In this document: in pieces, positions 25,413 through 39,800 of the stretch
Layout: every line of letters begins with the position of its first letter
How positions within the stretch are numbered: position 1 is the stretch's first letter
From: Coriaria nepalensis
Taxonomy: Eukaryota; Streptophyta; Magnoliopsida; Cucurbitales; Coriariaceae
Length of the DNA: 64,000 nt
Direction of reading: 5' to 3'
Assembly: GCA_027186245.1 (NCBI GenBank)
Contig: CP114483.1
Span: 15,954,220 to 16,018,219, forward strand
Translations under genes and position numbers: made by a program
The notes under the pieces: generated by a model
Seen by the model: the letters and a program-made list of their open reading frames with translations, nothing else
What the model was told of the DNA's origin: nothing
Database searches by the model: none

Positions 25413-28359
25413 CAATATAAATGAATTCGGACGAATTATATCTTTGCCCTTCAAACATGATTTTCTTACATAACCTGCAATTAATCTATTGAATACAACG
25501 ATGCATTATTTTATCCTTAAAGAGCATATCATTCAGTCTTCTCAAATCATTAAATTATTTGAAAGCACTTCGAACTAGTTCTATTTTCGCATTTAAAACA
25601 CAACTTTCATGCATAACTTGCACTTGATCTACTGAAGGCAACTATGCATTTTTTTAGTGTTAAAGTCACATTATTGCATCTCTTTTACTCATTAAATCAT
25701 TCTAAATCACTTCAGACGAGATTCACGTTTTAAACATGACTTTCGTGCATAACTTGCAGTTGATCTATTGAAAGCTACTATACATTTACTTAGCGTTAAA
25801 ATCATGTCATTGAGGCTCTTCTAGTTATTAAATCAATATAAATGAATTCGAACGAATGATATTTTTGCCCTTCAAACATGATTTTCTTACATAACCTGCA
25901 ATCAATCGATTGAATACAACAATGCATTATTTTAGCCTTAAAGAGCATATCATTCAGTCTTTTCAAATCATTAAATTGTTTGAAAGCACTTCGAACTAGT
26001 TCTATTTTCGCATTTAAAACATGACTTTCATGCATAACTTGGAATTGATCTACTGAAGGCCACTATGCATTTTTTTAGTGTTAAAGTCATATTATTGCAT
26101 CTCTTTTACTCATTAAATCATTCTAAATCACTTCAGTCGAAATTCACCTTTTAAACATGACTTTCGTGCATAACTTGCAGTTGATCTATTGAAGGCAACT
26201 ATACATTTACTTAGCGTTAAAATCATGTCATTGAGGCTCTTCTAGTCATTAAATCATTATAAATGAATTCGAACGAATTATATTTTTGCCCTTCAAAAAT
26301 GATTTTCTTACATAACCTGCAATTAATCTATTGAATACAACAATGCATTATTTTAGCCTTAAAGAGCATATCATTCAGTCTTTTCAGATCATTTAATTGG
26401 TTGAAAGCACTTCGAACTAGTTCTATTTTCGCATTTAAGACACGACTTTCATGCATAACTTGCAATTGATCTACTGAAGGCAACTATGCATTTTTTTAGT
26501 GTTAAAGTCATATTATTGCATCTCTTTTACTCATTAAATCATTCTAAATCACTTCAGTCGAAATTCACCTTTTAAACATGACTTTCCTGCATAACTTGTA
26601 GTTGATCTATTGAAGGCAACTATACATTTACTTAGCGTTAAAATCATGTCATTGAGGCTCTTCTGGTTGTTAAATCAATATAAATGCATTCGAACGAATT
26701 ATATTTTTGCCCTTCAAACATGATTTTCTTACATAACCTGCAATTAATCTATTGAATACAACAATGCAATATTTTAGCCTTAAAGAGCATATCATTCAGT
26801 CTTTTTAGATCATTAAATTGTTTGAAAGCACTTCGAACTAGTTGTATTTACGCATTTAAAACACGACTTTCAAGCATAACTTGGAATTGATCTACTGAAG
26901 GCAACTATGCATTTTTTTAGTGTTAAAGTCATATTATTGCATCTCTTTTACTCATTAAATCATTCTAAATCACTTCGGACGAAATTCACCTTTTAAACAT
27001 GACTTTCGTGCATAACTTGCAGTTGATCAATTGAAGGCTACTATACATTTACTTAGCGTTAAAATCATGTCATTGAGGCTCTTCTAGTCATTAAATCATT
27101 ATAAATGAATTCGAACGAATTATATTTTTGCCCTTCAAAAATGATTTTCTTACATAACCTGCAATTAATCTATTGAATACAACAATGCATTATTTTAGCC
27201 TTAAAGAGCATATCATTCAGTCTTTTCAGATCATTAAATTGTTTGAAAGCACTTCGAACTAGTTCTATTTTCGCATTTAAAACACGACTTTCATGCATAA
27301 CTTGCAATTGATCTACTGAAGGCAACTATGCATTTTTTTAGTGTTAAAGTCATATTATTGCATCTCTTTTACTCATTAAATCATTCTAAATCACTTCAGA
27401 CGAAATTCACCTTTTAAACCTGACTTTCGTGCATAACTTGCAGTTGATCTATTGAAGGCAACTATACATTTACTTAGCGTTAAAATCATGTCATTGAGGC
27501 TCTTCTAGTCATTAAATCATTATAAATGAATTCGAACGAATTATATTTTTGCCCTTCAAAAATGATTTTCTTACATAACCTGCAATTAATCTATTGAATA
27601 CAACAATGCATTATTTTAGCCTTAAAGAGCATATCATTCAGTCTTTTCAGATCATTAAATTGTTTGAAAGCACTTCGAACTAGTTCTATTTTCGCATTTA
27701 AAACACGACTTTCATGCATAACTTGCAATTGATCTACTGAAGGCAACTATGCATTTTTTTAGTGTTAAAGTCATATTATTGCATCTCTTTTACTCATTAA
27801 ATCATTCTAAATCACTTCAGACGAAATTCACCTTTTAAACATGACTTTCGTGCATAACTTGCAGTTGATCTATTTAAGGCAACTATACATTTACTTAGCG
27901 TTAAAATCATGTCATTGAGGCTCTTCTAGTTATTAAATCAATATAAATGAATTCGAACGAATTATATTTTTGCCCTTCAAACATGATTTTCTTACATAAC
28001 CTGCAATTAATCTATTTAATACAACAATGCATTATTTTAGCCTTAAAGAGCATATCATTCAGTCTTTTCAGATCATTAAATTGTTTGAAAGCACTTCGAA
28101 CTAGTTCTATTTTCGCATTTAAAACACGACTTTCATGCCTAACTTGCAATTGATCTACTGAAGGCAACTATGCATTTTTTTAGTGTTAAAGTCATATTAT
28201 TGCATCTCTTTTACTCATTAAATCATTCTAAATCACTTCAGTCGAAATTCACCTTTTAAACATGACTTTGGTGCATAACTTCTAGTTGATCTATTGAAGG
28301 CAACTATACATTTACTTAGCGTTAAAATCATGTCATTGAGGCTCTTCTAGTTATTAAAT
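25413..28359 (+). repeat. Seven-unit HOR copy 2 (2,947 bp)
   Basis: The units start at 25413, 25834, 26255, 26676, 27097, 27518 and 27939. They carry the same ordered variants as copy 1, each exactly 2,947 bp downstream. Even rare changes such as 'caatcaatcgattg' and 'ggttgttaaatc' are retained, indicating recent duplication or homogenisation as a seven-unit block. Confidence 0.88.
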
Positions 28360-30818
28360 CAATATAAATGAATTCGGACGAATTATATCTTTGCCCTTCA
28401 AACATGATTTTCTTACATAACCTGCAATTAATCTATTGAATACAACGATGCATTATTTTATCCTTAAAGAGCATATCATTCAGTCTTCTCAAATCATTAA
28501 ATTATTTGAAAGCACTTCGAACTAGTTCTATTTTCGCATTTAAAACACAACTTTCATGCATAACTTGCACTTGATCTACTGAAGGCAACTATGCATTTTT
28601 TTAGTGTTAAAGTCACATTATTGCATCTCTTTTACTCATTAAATCATTCTAAATCACTTCAGACGAGATTCACGTTTTAAACATGACTTTCGTGCATAAC
28701 TTGCAGTTGATCTATTGAAAGCTACTATACATTTACTTAGCGTTAAAATCATGTCATTGAGGCTCTTCTAGTTATTAAATCAATATAAATGAATTCGAAC
28801 GAATGATATTTTTGCCCTTCAAACATGATTTTCTTACATAACCTGCAATCAATCGATTGAATACAACAATGCATTATTTTAGCCTTAAAGAGCATATCAT
28901 TCAGTCTTTTCAAATCATTAAATTGTTTGAAAGCACTTCGAACTAGTTCTATTTTCGCATTTAAAACATGACTTTCATGCATAACTTGGAATTGATCTAC
29001 TGAAGGCCACTATGCATTTTTTTAGTGTTAAAGTCATATTATTGCATCTCTTTTACTCATTAAATCATTCTAAATCACTTCAGTCGAAATTCACCTTTTA
29101 AACATGACTTTCGTGCATAACTTGCAGTTGATCTATTGAAGGCAACTATACATTTACTTAGCGTTAAAATCATGTCATTGAGGCTCTTCTAGTCATTAAA
29201 TCATTATAAATGAATTCGAACGAATTATATTTTTGCCCTTCAAAAATGATTTTCTTACATAACCTGCAATTAATCTATTGAATACAACAATGCATTATTT
29301 TAGCCTTAAAGAGCATATCATTCAGTCTTTTCAGATCATTTAATTGGTTGAAAGCACTTCGAACTAGTTCTATTTTCGCATTTAAGACACGACTTTCATG
29401 CATAACTTGCAATTGATCTACTGAAGGCAACTATGCATTTTTTTAGTGTTAAAGTCATATTATTGCATCTCTTTTACTCATTAAATCATTCTAAATCACT
29501 TCAGTCGAAATTCACCTTTTAAACATGACTTTCCTGCATAACTTGTAGTTGATCTATTGAAGGCAACTATACATTTACTTAGCGTTAAAATCATGTCATT
29601 GAGGCTCTTCTGGTTGTTAAATCAATATAAATGCATTCGAACGAATTATATTTTTGCCCTTCAAACATGATTTTCTTACATAACCTGCAATTAATCTATT
29701 GAATACAACAATGCAATATTTTAGCCTTAAAGAGCATATCATTCAGTCTTTTTAGATCATTAAATTGTTTGAAAGCACTTCGAACTAGTTGTATTTACGC
29801 ATTTAAAACACGACTTTCAAGCATAACTTGGAATTGATCTACTGAAGGCAACTATGCATTTTTTTAGTGTTAAAGTCATATTATTGCATCTCTTTTACTC
29901 ATTAAATCATTCTAAATCACTTCGGACGAAATTCACCTTTTAAACATGACTTTCGTGCATAACTTGCAGTTGATCAATTGAAGGCTACTATACATTTACT
30001 TAGCGTTAAAATCATGTCATTGAGGCTCTTCTAGTCATTAAATCATTATAAATGAATTCGAACGAATTATATTTTTGCCCTTCAAAAATGATTTTCTTAC
30101 ATAACCTGCAATTAATCTATTGAATACAACAATGCATTATTTTAGCCTTAAAGAGCATATCATTCAGTCTTTTCAGATCATTAAATTGTTTGAAAGCACT
30201 TCGAACTAGTTCTATTTTCGCATTTAAAACACGACTTTCATGCATAACTTGCAATTGATCTACTGAAGGCAACTATGCATTTTTTTAGTGTTAAAGTCAT
30301 ATTATTGCATCTCTTTTACTCATTAAATCATTCTAAATCACTTCAGACGAAATTCACCTTTTAAACCTGACTTTCGTGCATAACTTGCAGTTGATCTATT
30401 GAAGGCAACTATACATTTACTTAGCGTTAAAATCATGTCATTGAGGCTCTTCTAGTCATTAAATCATTATAAATGAATTCGAACGAATTATATTTTTGCC
30501 CTTCAAAAATGATTTTCTTACATAACCTGCAATTAATCTATTGAATACAACAATGCATTATTTTAGCCTTAAAGAGCATATCATTCAGTCTTTTCAGATC
30601 ATTAAATTGTTTGAAAGCACTTCGAACTAGTTCTATTTTCGCATTTAAAACACGACTTTCATGCATAACTTGCAATTGATCTACTGAAGGCAACTATGCA
30701 TTTTTTTAGTGTTAAAGTCATATTATTGCATCTCTTTTACTCATTAAATCATTCTAAATCACTTCAGACGAAATTCACCTTTTAAACATGACTTTCGTGC
30801 ATAACTTGCAGTTGATCA
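28360..30818 (+). repeat. Seven-unit HOR copy 3, incomplete (about 2.46 kb)
   Basis: It repeats copy 2 at a 2,947-bp offset up to about 30818. There copy 2 reads 'ttgatctatttaaggcaac' while this copy reads 'ttgatcaattgaaggctac' and then goes on with other units. Because homology starts near 22160, the block totals about 2.94 heptamers. The junction near 30818 marks one edge of the amplification. Confidence 0.85.
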
Positions 30819-32119
30819 ATTGAAGGCTACTATACATTTACTTAGCGTTAAAATCATGTCATTGAGGCTCTTCTAGTCATTAAATCATTATAAATGAATT
30901 CGAACGAATTATATTTTTGCCCTTCAAAAATGATTTTCTTACATAACCTGCAATTAATCTATTGAATACAACAATGCATTATTTTAACCTTAAAGAGCAT
31001 ATCATTCAGTCTTTTCAGATCATTAAATTGTTTGAAAGCACTTCGAACTAGTTCTATTTTCGCATTTAAAACACGACTTTCATGCATAACTTGGAATTGA
31101 TCTACTGAAGGCCACTATGCATTTTTTTAGTGTTAAAGTCATATTATTGCATCTCTTTTACTCATTAAATCATTCTAAATCACTTCAGACGAAATTCACC
31201 TTTTAAACATAACTTTCGTGCATAACTTGCAGTTGATCTATTGAAGGCTACTATACATTTACTTAGCGTTAAAATCATGTCATTGAGGCTCTTCTACTCA
31301 TTAAATCATTATAAATGAATTCGAACGAATTATATTTTTGCCCTTCAAAAATGATTTTCTTACATAACCTGCAATTAATCTATTGAATACAACAATGCAT
31401 TATTTTAGCCTTAAAGAGCATATATCATTCAGTCTTTTCAGATCATTAAATTGTTTGAAAGCACTTCGAACTAGTTCTATTTTCGCATTTTAAACACGAC
31501 TTTCATGCATAACTTGCAATTGATCTACTGAAGGCAACTATGCATTTTTTTAGTGTTAAAGTCATATTATTGCATCTCTTTTACTCATTAAATCATTCTA
31601 AATCACTTCAGACGAAATTCACCTTTTAAACCTGACTTTCGTACATAACTTGCAGTTGATCTATTGAAGGCAACTATACATTTACTTAGCGTTAAAATCA
31701 TGTCATTGAGGCTCTTCTAGTCATTAAATCATTATAAATGAATTCGAACGAATTATATTTTTGCCCTCCAAAAATGATTTTCTTACATAACCTGCAATTA
31801 ATCTATTGAATACAACAATGCAATATTTTAGCCTTAAAGAGCATATCATTCAGTCTTTTTAGATCATTAAATTGTTTGAAAGCACTTCGAACTAGTTGTA
31901 TTTACGCATTTAAAACACGACTTTCAAGCATAACTTGGAATTGATCTACTGAAGGCGTCTATGCATTTTTTTAGTGTTAAAGTCATATTATTGCATCTCT
32001 TTTACTCATTAAATCATTCTAAATCACTTCAGACGAAATTCACCTTTTAAACATGACTTTCGTGCATAACTTGCAGTTGATCTACTGATGGCAACTATAC
32101 ATTTACTTAGCGTTAAAAT

Positions 32120-32155
32120 CATGTCATTGAGGCTCTTCATGTCATTGAGGCTCTT
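32120..32155 (+). repeat. 18-bp tandem duplication in subunit C, first occurrence
   Basis: The stretch 'catgtcattgaggctctt' occurs twice in a row (32120-32137 and 32138-32155), making this unit 439 bp. Only three units in the window have it, and they lie in segments that are duplicates of one another. It looks like a single slippage event spread by later duplication. Confidence 0.92.
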
Positions 32156-35086
32156 CTAGTCATTAAATCATTATAAATGAATTCGAACGAATTATATTTT
32201 TGCCCTTCAAACATGATTTTCTTACATAACCTGCAATTAATCTATTGAAGACAACAATGCATTATTTTAGCCTTAAAGAGCATATCATTCAGTCGTTTTA
32301 GATCATTAAATTCTTTGAAAGCACTTCGAACTAGTTCTATTTTCGCATTTAAAACACGACTTTCATGCATGACTTGCAATTGATCTACTGAAGGCAACTA
32401 TGCATTTTTTTAGTGTTAAAGTCTTATTATTGCATCTCTTTTACTCATTAAATCATTCTAAATCACTTCATACGAAATTAACCTTTTAAACATGACTTTC
32501 GTGCATAACTTGCAGTTGATCTATTGAAGGCAACTATACATTTACTTAGCGTTAAAATCATGTCATTGAGGCTCTTCTAGTTATTAAATCAATATAAATG
32601 AATTCGAACGAATGATATTTTTGCCCTTCAAACATGATTTTCTTACATAACCTACAATCAATCGATTGAATACAACAATGCATTATTTTAGCCTTAAAGA
32701 GCATATCATTCAGTCTTTTCAAATCATTAAATTGTTTGAAAGCACTTCGAACTAGTTCTATTTTCGCATTTAAAACATTACTTTCATGCATAACTTGGAA
32801 TTGATCTACTGAAGGCCACTATGCATTTTTTTAGTGTTAAAGTCATATTATTGCATCTCTTTTACTCATTAAATCATTCTAAATCACTTCAGACGAAATT
32901 CACCTTTTAAACATGACTTTCGTGCATAACTTGCAGTTGATCAATTGAAGGCTACTATACATTTACTTAGCGTTAAAATCATGTCATTGAGGCTCTTCTA
33001 GTCATTAAATCCTTATAAATGAATTCGACCGAATTATATTTTTGCCCTTCAAAAATGATTTTCTTACATAACCTGCAATTAATCTATTGAATACAACAAT
33101 GCATTATTTTAACCTTAAAGAGCATATCATTCAGTCTTTTCAGATCATTAAATTGTTTGAAAGCACTTCGAACTAGTTCTATTTTCGCATTTAAAACACG
33201 ACTTTCATGCATAACTTGCAATTGATCTACTGAAGGCAACTATGCATTTTTTTAGTGTTAAAGTCATATTATTGCATCTCTTTTACTCATTAAATCATTC
33301 TAAATCACTTCAGACGAAATTCACCTTTTAAACATGACTTTCGTGCATAACTTGCAGTTGATCTATTTAAGGCAACTATACATTTACTTAGCGTTAAAAT
33401 CATGTCATTGAGGCTCTTCTAGTTATTAAATCAATATAAATGAATTCGAACGAATTATATTTTTGCCCTTCAAACATGATTTTCTTACATAACCTGCAAT
33501 TAATCTATTTAATACAACAATGCATTATTTTAGCCTTAAAGAGCATATCATTCAGTCTTTTCAGATCATTAAATTGTTTGAAAACACTCCGAACTAGTTC
33601 TATTTTCGCATTTAAAACACGACTTTCATGCAAAACTTGCAATTGATCTACTGAAGGCAACTATGCATTTTTTTTGTGTTAAAGTCATATTATTGCATCT
33701 CCTTTACTCATTAAATCATTCTAAATCACTTCAGACGAAATTCACCTTTTAAACATGACTTTCGTCCATAACTTGCAGTTGATCTATTGAAGGCAACTAT
33801 ACATTTACTTAGCGTTAAAATCATGTCATTGAGGCTCTTCTAGTCATTAAATCATTATAAATGAATTCGAACGAATTATATTTTTGCCCTTCAAAAATGA
33901 TTTTCTTACATAACCTGCAATTAATCTATTGAATACAACAATGCATTATTTTAACCTTAAAGAGCATATCATTCAGTCTTTTCAGATCATTAAATTGTTT
34001 GAAAGCACTTCGAACTAGTTCTATTTTCGCATTTAAAACACGACTTTCATGCATAACTTGGAATTGATCTACTGAAGGCCACTATGCATTTTTTTAGTGT
34101 TAAAGTCATATTATTGCATCTCTTTTACTCATTAAATCATTCTAAATCACTTCAGACGAAATTCACCTTTTAAACATGACTTTCGTGCATAACTTGCAGT
34201 TGATCTATTGAAGGCTACTATACATTTACTTAGCGTTAAAATCATGTCATTGAGGCTCTTCTACTCATTAAATCATTATAAATGAATTCGAACGAATTAT
34301 ATTTTTGCCCTTCAAAAATGATTTTCTTACATAACCTGCAATTAATCTATTGAATACAACAATGCATTATTTTAGCCTTAAAGAGCATATATCATTCAGT
34401 CTTTTCAGATCATTAAATTGTTTGAAAGCACTTCGAACTAGTTCTATTTTCGCATTTTAAACACGACTTTCATGCATAACTTGCAATTGATCTACTGAAG
34501 GCAACTATGCATTTTTTTAGTGTTAAAGTCATATTATTGGATCTCTTTTACTCATTAAATCATTCTAAATCACTTCAGACGAAATTCACCTTTTAAACCT
34601 GACTTTCGTGCATAACTTGCAGTTGATCTATTGAAGGCAACTATACATTTACTTAGCGTTAAAATCATGTCATTGAGGCTCTTCTAGTCATTAAATCATT
34701 ATAAATGAATTCGAACGAATTATATTTTTGCCCTCCAAAAATGATTTTCTTACATAACCTGCAATTAATCTATTGAATACAACAATGCAATATTTTAGCC
34801 TTAAAGAGCATATCATTCAGTCTTTTTAGATCATTAAATTGTTTGAAAGCACTTCGAACTAGTTGTATTTACACATTTAAAACACGACTTTCAAGCATAA
34901 CTTGGAATTGATCTACTGAAGGCGACTATGCATTTTTTTACTGTTAAAGTCATATTATTGCATCTCTTTTACTCATTAAATCATTCTAAATCACTTCAGA
35001 CGAAATTCACCTTTTAAACATGACTTTCGTGCATAACTTGCAGTTGATCTACTGATGGCAACTATACATTTACTTAGCGTTAAAAT

Positions 35087-35122
35087 CATGTCATTGAGGC
35101 TCTTCATGTCATTGAGGCTCTT
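35087..35122 (+). repeat. 18-bp tandem duplication, second occurrence
   Basis: The same 18-bp doubling as at 32120, exactly 2,967 bp downstream and in the same sequence context ('ctactgatggcaactatac' upstream), so it descends from the same event. Confidence 0.92.
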
Positions 35123-35946
35123 CTAGTCATTAAATCATTATAAATGAATTCGAACGAATTATATTTTTGCCCTTCAAACATGATTTTCTTACATAACCTG
35201 CAATTAATCTATTGAAGACAACAATGCATTATTTTAGCCTTAAAGAGCATATCATTCAGTCGTTTTAGATCATTAAATTCTTTGAAAGCACTTCGAACTA
35301 GTTCTATTTTCGCATTTAAAACACGACTTTCATGCATAACTTGGAATTGATCTACTGAAGGCCACTATGCATTTTTTTAGTGTTAAAGTCATATTATTGC
35401 ATCTCTTTTACTCATTAAATCATTCTAAATCACTTCAGACGAAATTCACCTTTTAAACCTGACTTTCGTGCATAACTTGCAGTTGATCTATTGAAGGCAA
35501 CTATACATTTACTTAGTGTTAAAATCATGTCATTGAGGCTCTTCTAGTCATTAAATCATTATAAATGAATTCGAACGAATTATATTTTTGCCCTCCAAAA
35601 ATGATTTTCTTACATAACCTGCAATTAATCTATTGAATACAACAATGCAATATTTTAGCCTTAAAGAGCATATCATTCAGTCTTTTTAGATCATTAAATT
35701 GTTTGAAAGCACTTCGAACTAGTTGTATTTACGCATTTAAAACACGACTTTCAAGCATAACTTGGAATTGATCTACTGAAGGCAACTATGCATTTTTTTA
35801 CTGTTAAAGTCATATTATTGCATCTCTTTTACTCATTAAATCATTCTAAATCACTTCAGACGAAATTCACCTTTTAAACATGACTTTCGTGCATAACTTG
35901 CAGTTGATCTACTGATGGCAACTATACATTTACTTAGCGTTAAAAT

Positions 35947-35982
35947 AATGTCATTGAGGCTCTTCATGTCATTGAGGCTCTT
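35947..35982 (+). repeat. 18-bp tandem duplication, third occurrence
   Basis: The same doubling lies 860 bp after the second. The first copy has one substitution ('aatgtcattg' for 'catgtcattg'), so this copy has mutated since the duplication and is probably derived from the one at 35087. Confidence 0.9.
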
Positions 35983-36837
35983 CTAGTCATTAAATCATTA
36001 TAAATGAATTCGAACGAATTATATTTTTGCCCTTCAAACATGATTTTCTTACATAACCTGCAATTAATCTATTGAAGACAACAATGCATTATTTTAGCCT
36101 TAAAGAGCATATCATTCAGTCGTTTTAGATCATTAAATTCTTTGAAAGCACTTCGAACTAGTTCTATTTTCGCATTTAAAACACGACTTTCATGCATGAC
36201 TTGCAATTGATCTACTGAAGGCAACTATGCATTTTTTTAGTGTTAAAGTCTTATTATTGCATCTCTTTTACTCATTAAATCATTCTAAATCACTTCAGAC
36301 GAAATTCACCTTTTAAACATGACTTTTGTGCATAACTTGCAGTTGATCTATTGAAGGCAACTATACATTTACTTAGCGTTAAAATCATGTCATTGAGGCT
36401 CTTCTACTCATTAAATCATTATAAATGAATTCGAACGAATTATATTTTTGCCCTTCAAAAATGATTTTCTTACATAACCTGCAATTAATCTATTGAATAC
36501 AACAATGCATTATTTTAGCCTTAAAGAGCATATCATTCAGTCTTTTCAGATCATTAAATTGTTTGAAAGCACTTCGAACTAGTTCTATTTTCGCATTTTA
36601 AACACGACTTTCATGCATAACTTGGAATTGATCTACTGAAGGTAACTATGCATTTTTTTAGTGTTAAAGTCATATTATTGCATCTCTTTTACTCATTAAA
36701 TAATTCTAAATCACTTCAGACGAAATTCACCTTTTAAACATGACTTTTGTGCATAACTTGCAGTTGATCTATTGAAGGCAACTATACATTTACTTAGCGT
36801 TAAAATCATGGCATTGAGGCTCTTCTAGTCATTAAAT

Positions 36838-39800
36838 CATTATAAATGAATTCGAACGAATTATATTTTTGCCCTCCAAAAATGATTTTCTTACATAACC
36901 TGCAATTAATCTATTGAATACAACAATGCAATATTTTAGCCTTAAAGAGCATATCATTCAGTCTTTTTAGATCAATAAATTGTTTGAAAGCACTTCGAAC
37001 TAGTTGTATTTACGCATTTAAAACACGACTTTCAAGCATAACTTGGAATTGATCTACTGAAGGCAACTATGCATTTTTTTAGTGTTAAAGTCATATTATT
37101 GCATCTCTTTTACTCATTAAATCATTCTAAATCACTTCAATCGAAATTCACCTTTTAAACATGACTTTCGTGCATAACTTGTAGTTGATCTATTGAAGGC
37201 AACTATACATTTACTTAGCGTTAAAATCATGTCATTGAGGCTCTTCTAGTTATTAAATCAATATAAATGAATTCGAACGAATTATATTTTTGCCTTTCAA
37301 ACATGATTTTCTTACATAACCTGCAATTAATCTATTGAATACAACAATGCATTATTTTAGCCTTAAAGAGCATATCATTCAGTCTTTTCAGATCATTAAA
37401 TTGTTTGAAGGCACTTCGAACTAGTTCTATTTTCGCATTTAAAACACGACTTTCATGCATGACTTGCAATTGATCTACTGAAGGCAACTATGCATTTTTT
37501 TAGTGTTAAAGTCGTATTATTGCATCTGTTTTACTCTTTAAATCATTCTAAATCACTTCATACGAAATTAACCTTTTAAACATGACTTTCGTGCATAACT
37601 TGCAGTTGATCTATTGAAGGCAACTATACATTTACTTAGCGTTAAAATCATGTCATTGAGGCTCTTCTAGTTATTAAATCAATATAAATGAATTCGAACG
37701 AATGATATTTTTGCCCTTCAAACATGATTTTCTTACATAACCTGCAATCAATCGATTGAATACAACAATGCATTATTTTAGCCTTAAAGAGCATATCATT
37801 CAGTCTTTTCAAATCATTAAATTGCTTGAAAGCACTTCGAACTAGTTCTATTTTCGCATTTAAAACATTACTTTCATGCATAACTTGGAATTGATCTACT
37901 GAAGGCCACTATGCATTTTTTTAGTGTTAAAGTCATATTATTGCATCTCTTTTACTCATTAAATCATTCTAAATCACTTCAGACGAAATTCACCTTTTAA
38001 ACATGACTTTTGTGCATAACTTGCAGTTGATCTATTGAAGGCTACTATACATTTACTTAGCGTTAAAATCATTTCATTGAGGCTCTTCTAGTCATTAAAT
38101 CCTTATAAATGAATTCGAACGAATTATATTTTTGCCCTTCAAAAATGATTTTCTTACATAACCTGCAATTAATCTATTGAATACAACAATGCATTATTTT
38201 AGCCTTAAAGAGCATATCATTCTGTCTTTTCAGATCATTAAATTGTTTGAAAGCACTTCGAACTAGTTCTATTTTCGCATTTAAAACACGACTTTCATGC
38301 ATGACTTGCAATTGATCTACTGAAGGCAACTATGCATTTTTTTAGTGTTAAAGTCATATTATTGCATCTCTTTTACTCTTTAAATCATTCTAAATCACTT
38401 CATACGAAATTAATCTTTTAAACATGACTTTCGTGCATAACTTGCAGTTGATCTACTGAAGGCAACTATACATTTACTTAGCATTTAAATCATGTCATTG
38501 AGGCTCTTCTAGTTATTAAATCAATATAAATGAATTCGAACGAATTATATTTTTGCCCTACAAACATGATTTTCTTACATAACCTGCAATTAATCTATTG
38601 AATACAACAATGCATTATTTTAGCCGTGAAGAGCATATCATTAAGTCTTTTCAGATCATTAAATTGTTTGAAAGCACTCCGAACTAGTTCTATTTTCGCA
38701 TTTAAAACACGACTTTCATGCATAACTTGAAATTGATCTACGCAACTATGCAATTTTTTAGTGTTAAAGTCATATTATTGCATCTCTTTTACTCATTAAA
38801 TCATTCTAAATCACTTCAGTCGAAATTCACCTTTTAAACATGACTTTCGTGCATAACTTGTAGTTGATCTATTGTAAGCAACTATACATTTACTTAGCGT
38901 TAAAATCATGTCATTGAGGCTCTTCTAGTTATTAAATCAATATAAATGAATTCGAACGAATTATATTTTTGCCCTTCAAACATGATTTTCTTACATAACC
39001 TGCAATTAATCTATTGAATACAACAATGCATTATTTTAGCCTTAAAGAGCATATCATTCAGTCTTTTCAGATCATTAAATTGTTTGAAAGCACTCCGAAT
39101 TAGTTCTATTTTCGCATTTAAAACACGACTTTCATGCATAATTTGGAATTGATCTACTGAAGGCAACTATGCATTTTTTTAGTGTTAAAGTCATATTATT
39201 GCATCTCTTTTACTCATTAAATCATTCTAAATCACTTTAGACGAAATTCAACTTTTAAACATGACTTTCATGCATAACTTGTAGTTGATCTATTGAAGGC
39301 AACTATGCATTTACTTAGCGTTAAAATCATGTCATTGAGGCTCTTCTAGTTATTAAATCAATATAAATGAATTCGAACGAATTATATTTTTGCCCTTCAA
39401 ACATGATTTTCTTACATAACCTGCAATTAATCTATTGAATACAACAATGCATTATTTTAGCCTTAAAGAGCATATCATTCAGTCTTTTCAGATCATTAAA
39501 TTGTTTGAAAGCACTCCGAATTAGTTCTATTTTCGCATTTAAACACGACTTTCATGCATAACTTGCAATTGATCTACTGAAGGCAACTATGCATTTTTTT
39601 AGTATTAAAGTCATATTATTGCATCTCTTTTACTCATTAAATCATTCTAAATCACTTCAGTCGAAATTCACCTTTTAAACATGACTTTCGTGCATAACTT
39701 GTAGTTGATCTATTGTAGGCAACTATACATTTACTTAGCTTTAAAATCATGTCATTGAGGCTCTTCTAGTTATTAAATCAATATAAATGAATTCGAACGA

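Larger units (their letters stand above)
30819..36837 (+). repeat. Segment with 2,967-bp and 860-bp duplications
   Basis: Sequence from about 30850 to 32366 recurs at about 33817 to 35333 (offset 2,967 bp: seven units plus an 18-bp and a 2-bp insertion). Shared scars are 'agagcatatatcattc' (31419, 34386), 'cgttttagatc' (near 32295, 35262) and the 18-bp duplication (32120, 35087). A second duplication, offset 860 bp (two units plus 18 bp), copies about 34.5-35.33 kb to 35.4-36.19 kb. Unit starts are 30886, 31307, 31730, 32169, 32590, 33011, 33432, 33853, 34274, 34697, 35136, 35557, 35996 and 36417. Confidence 0.82.
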
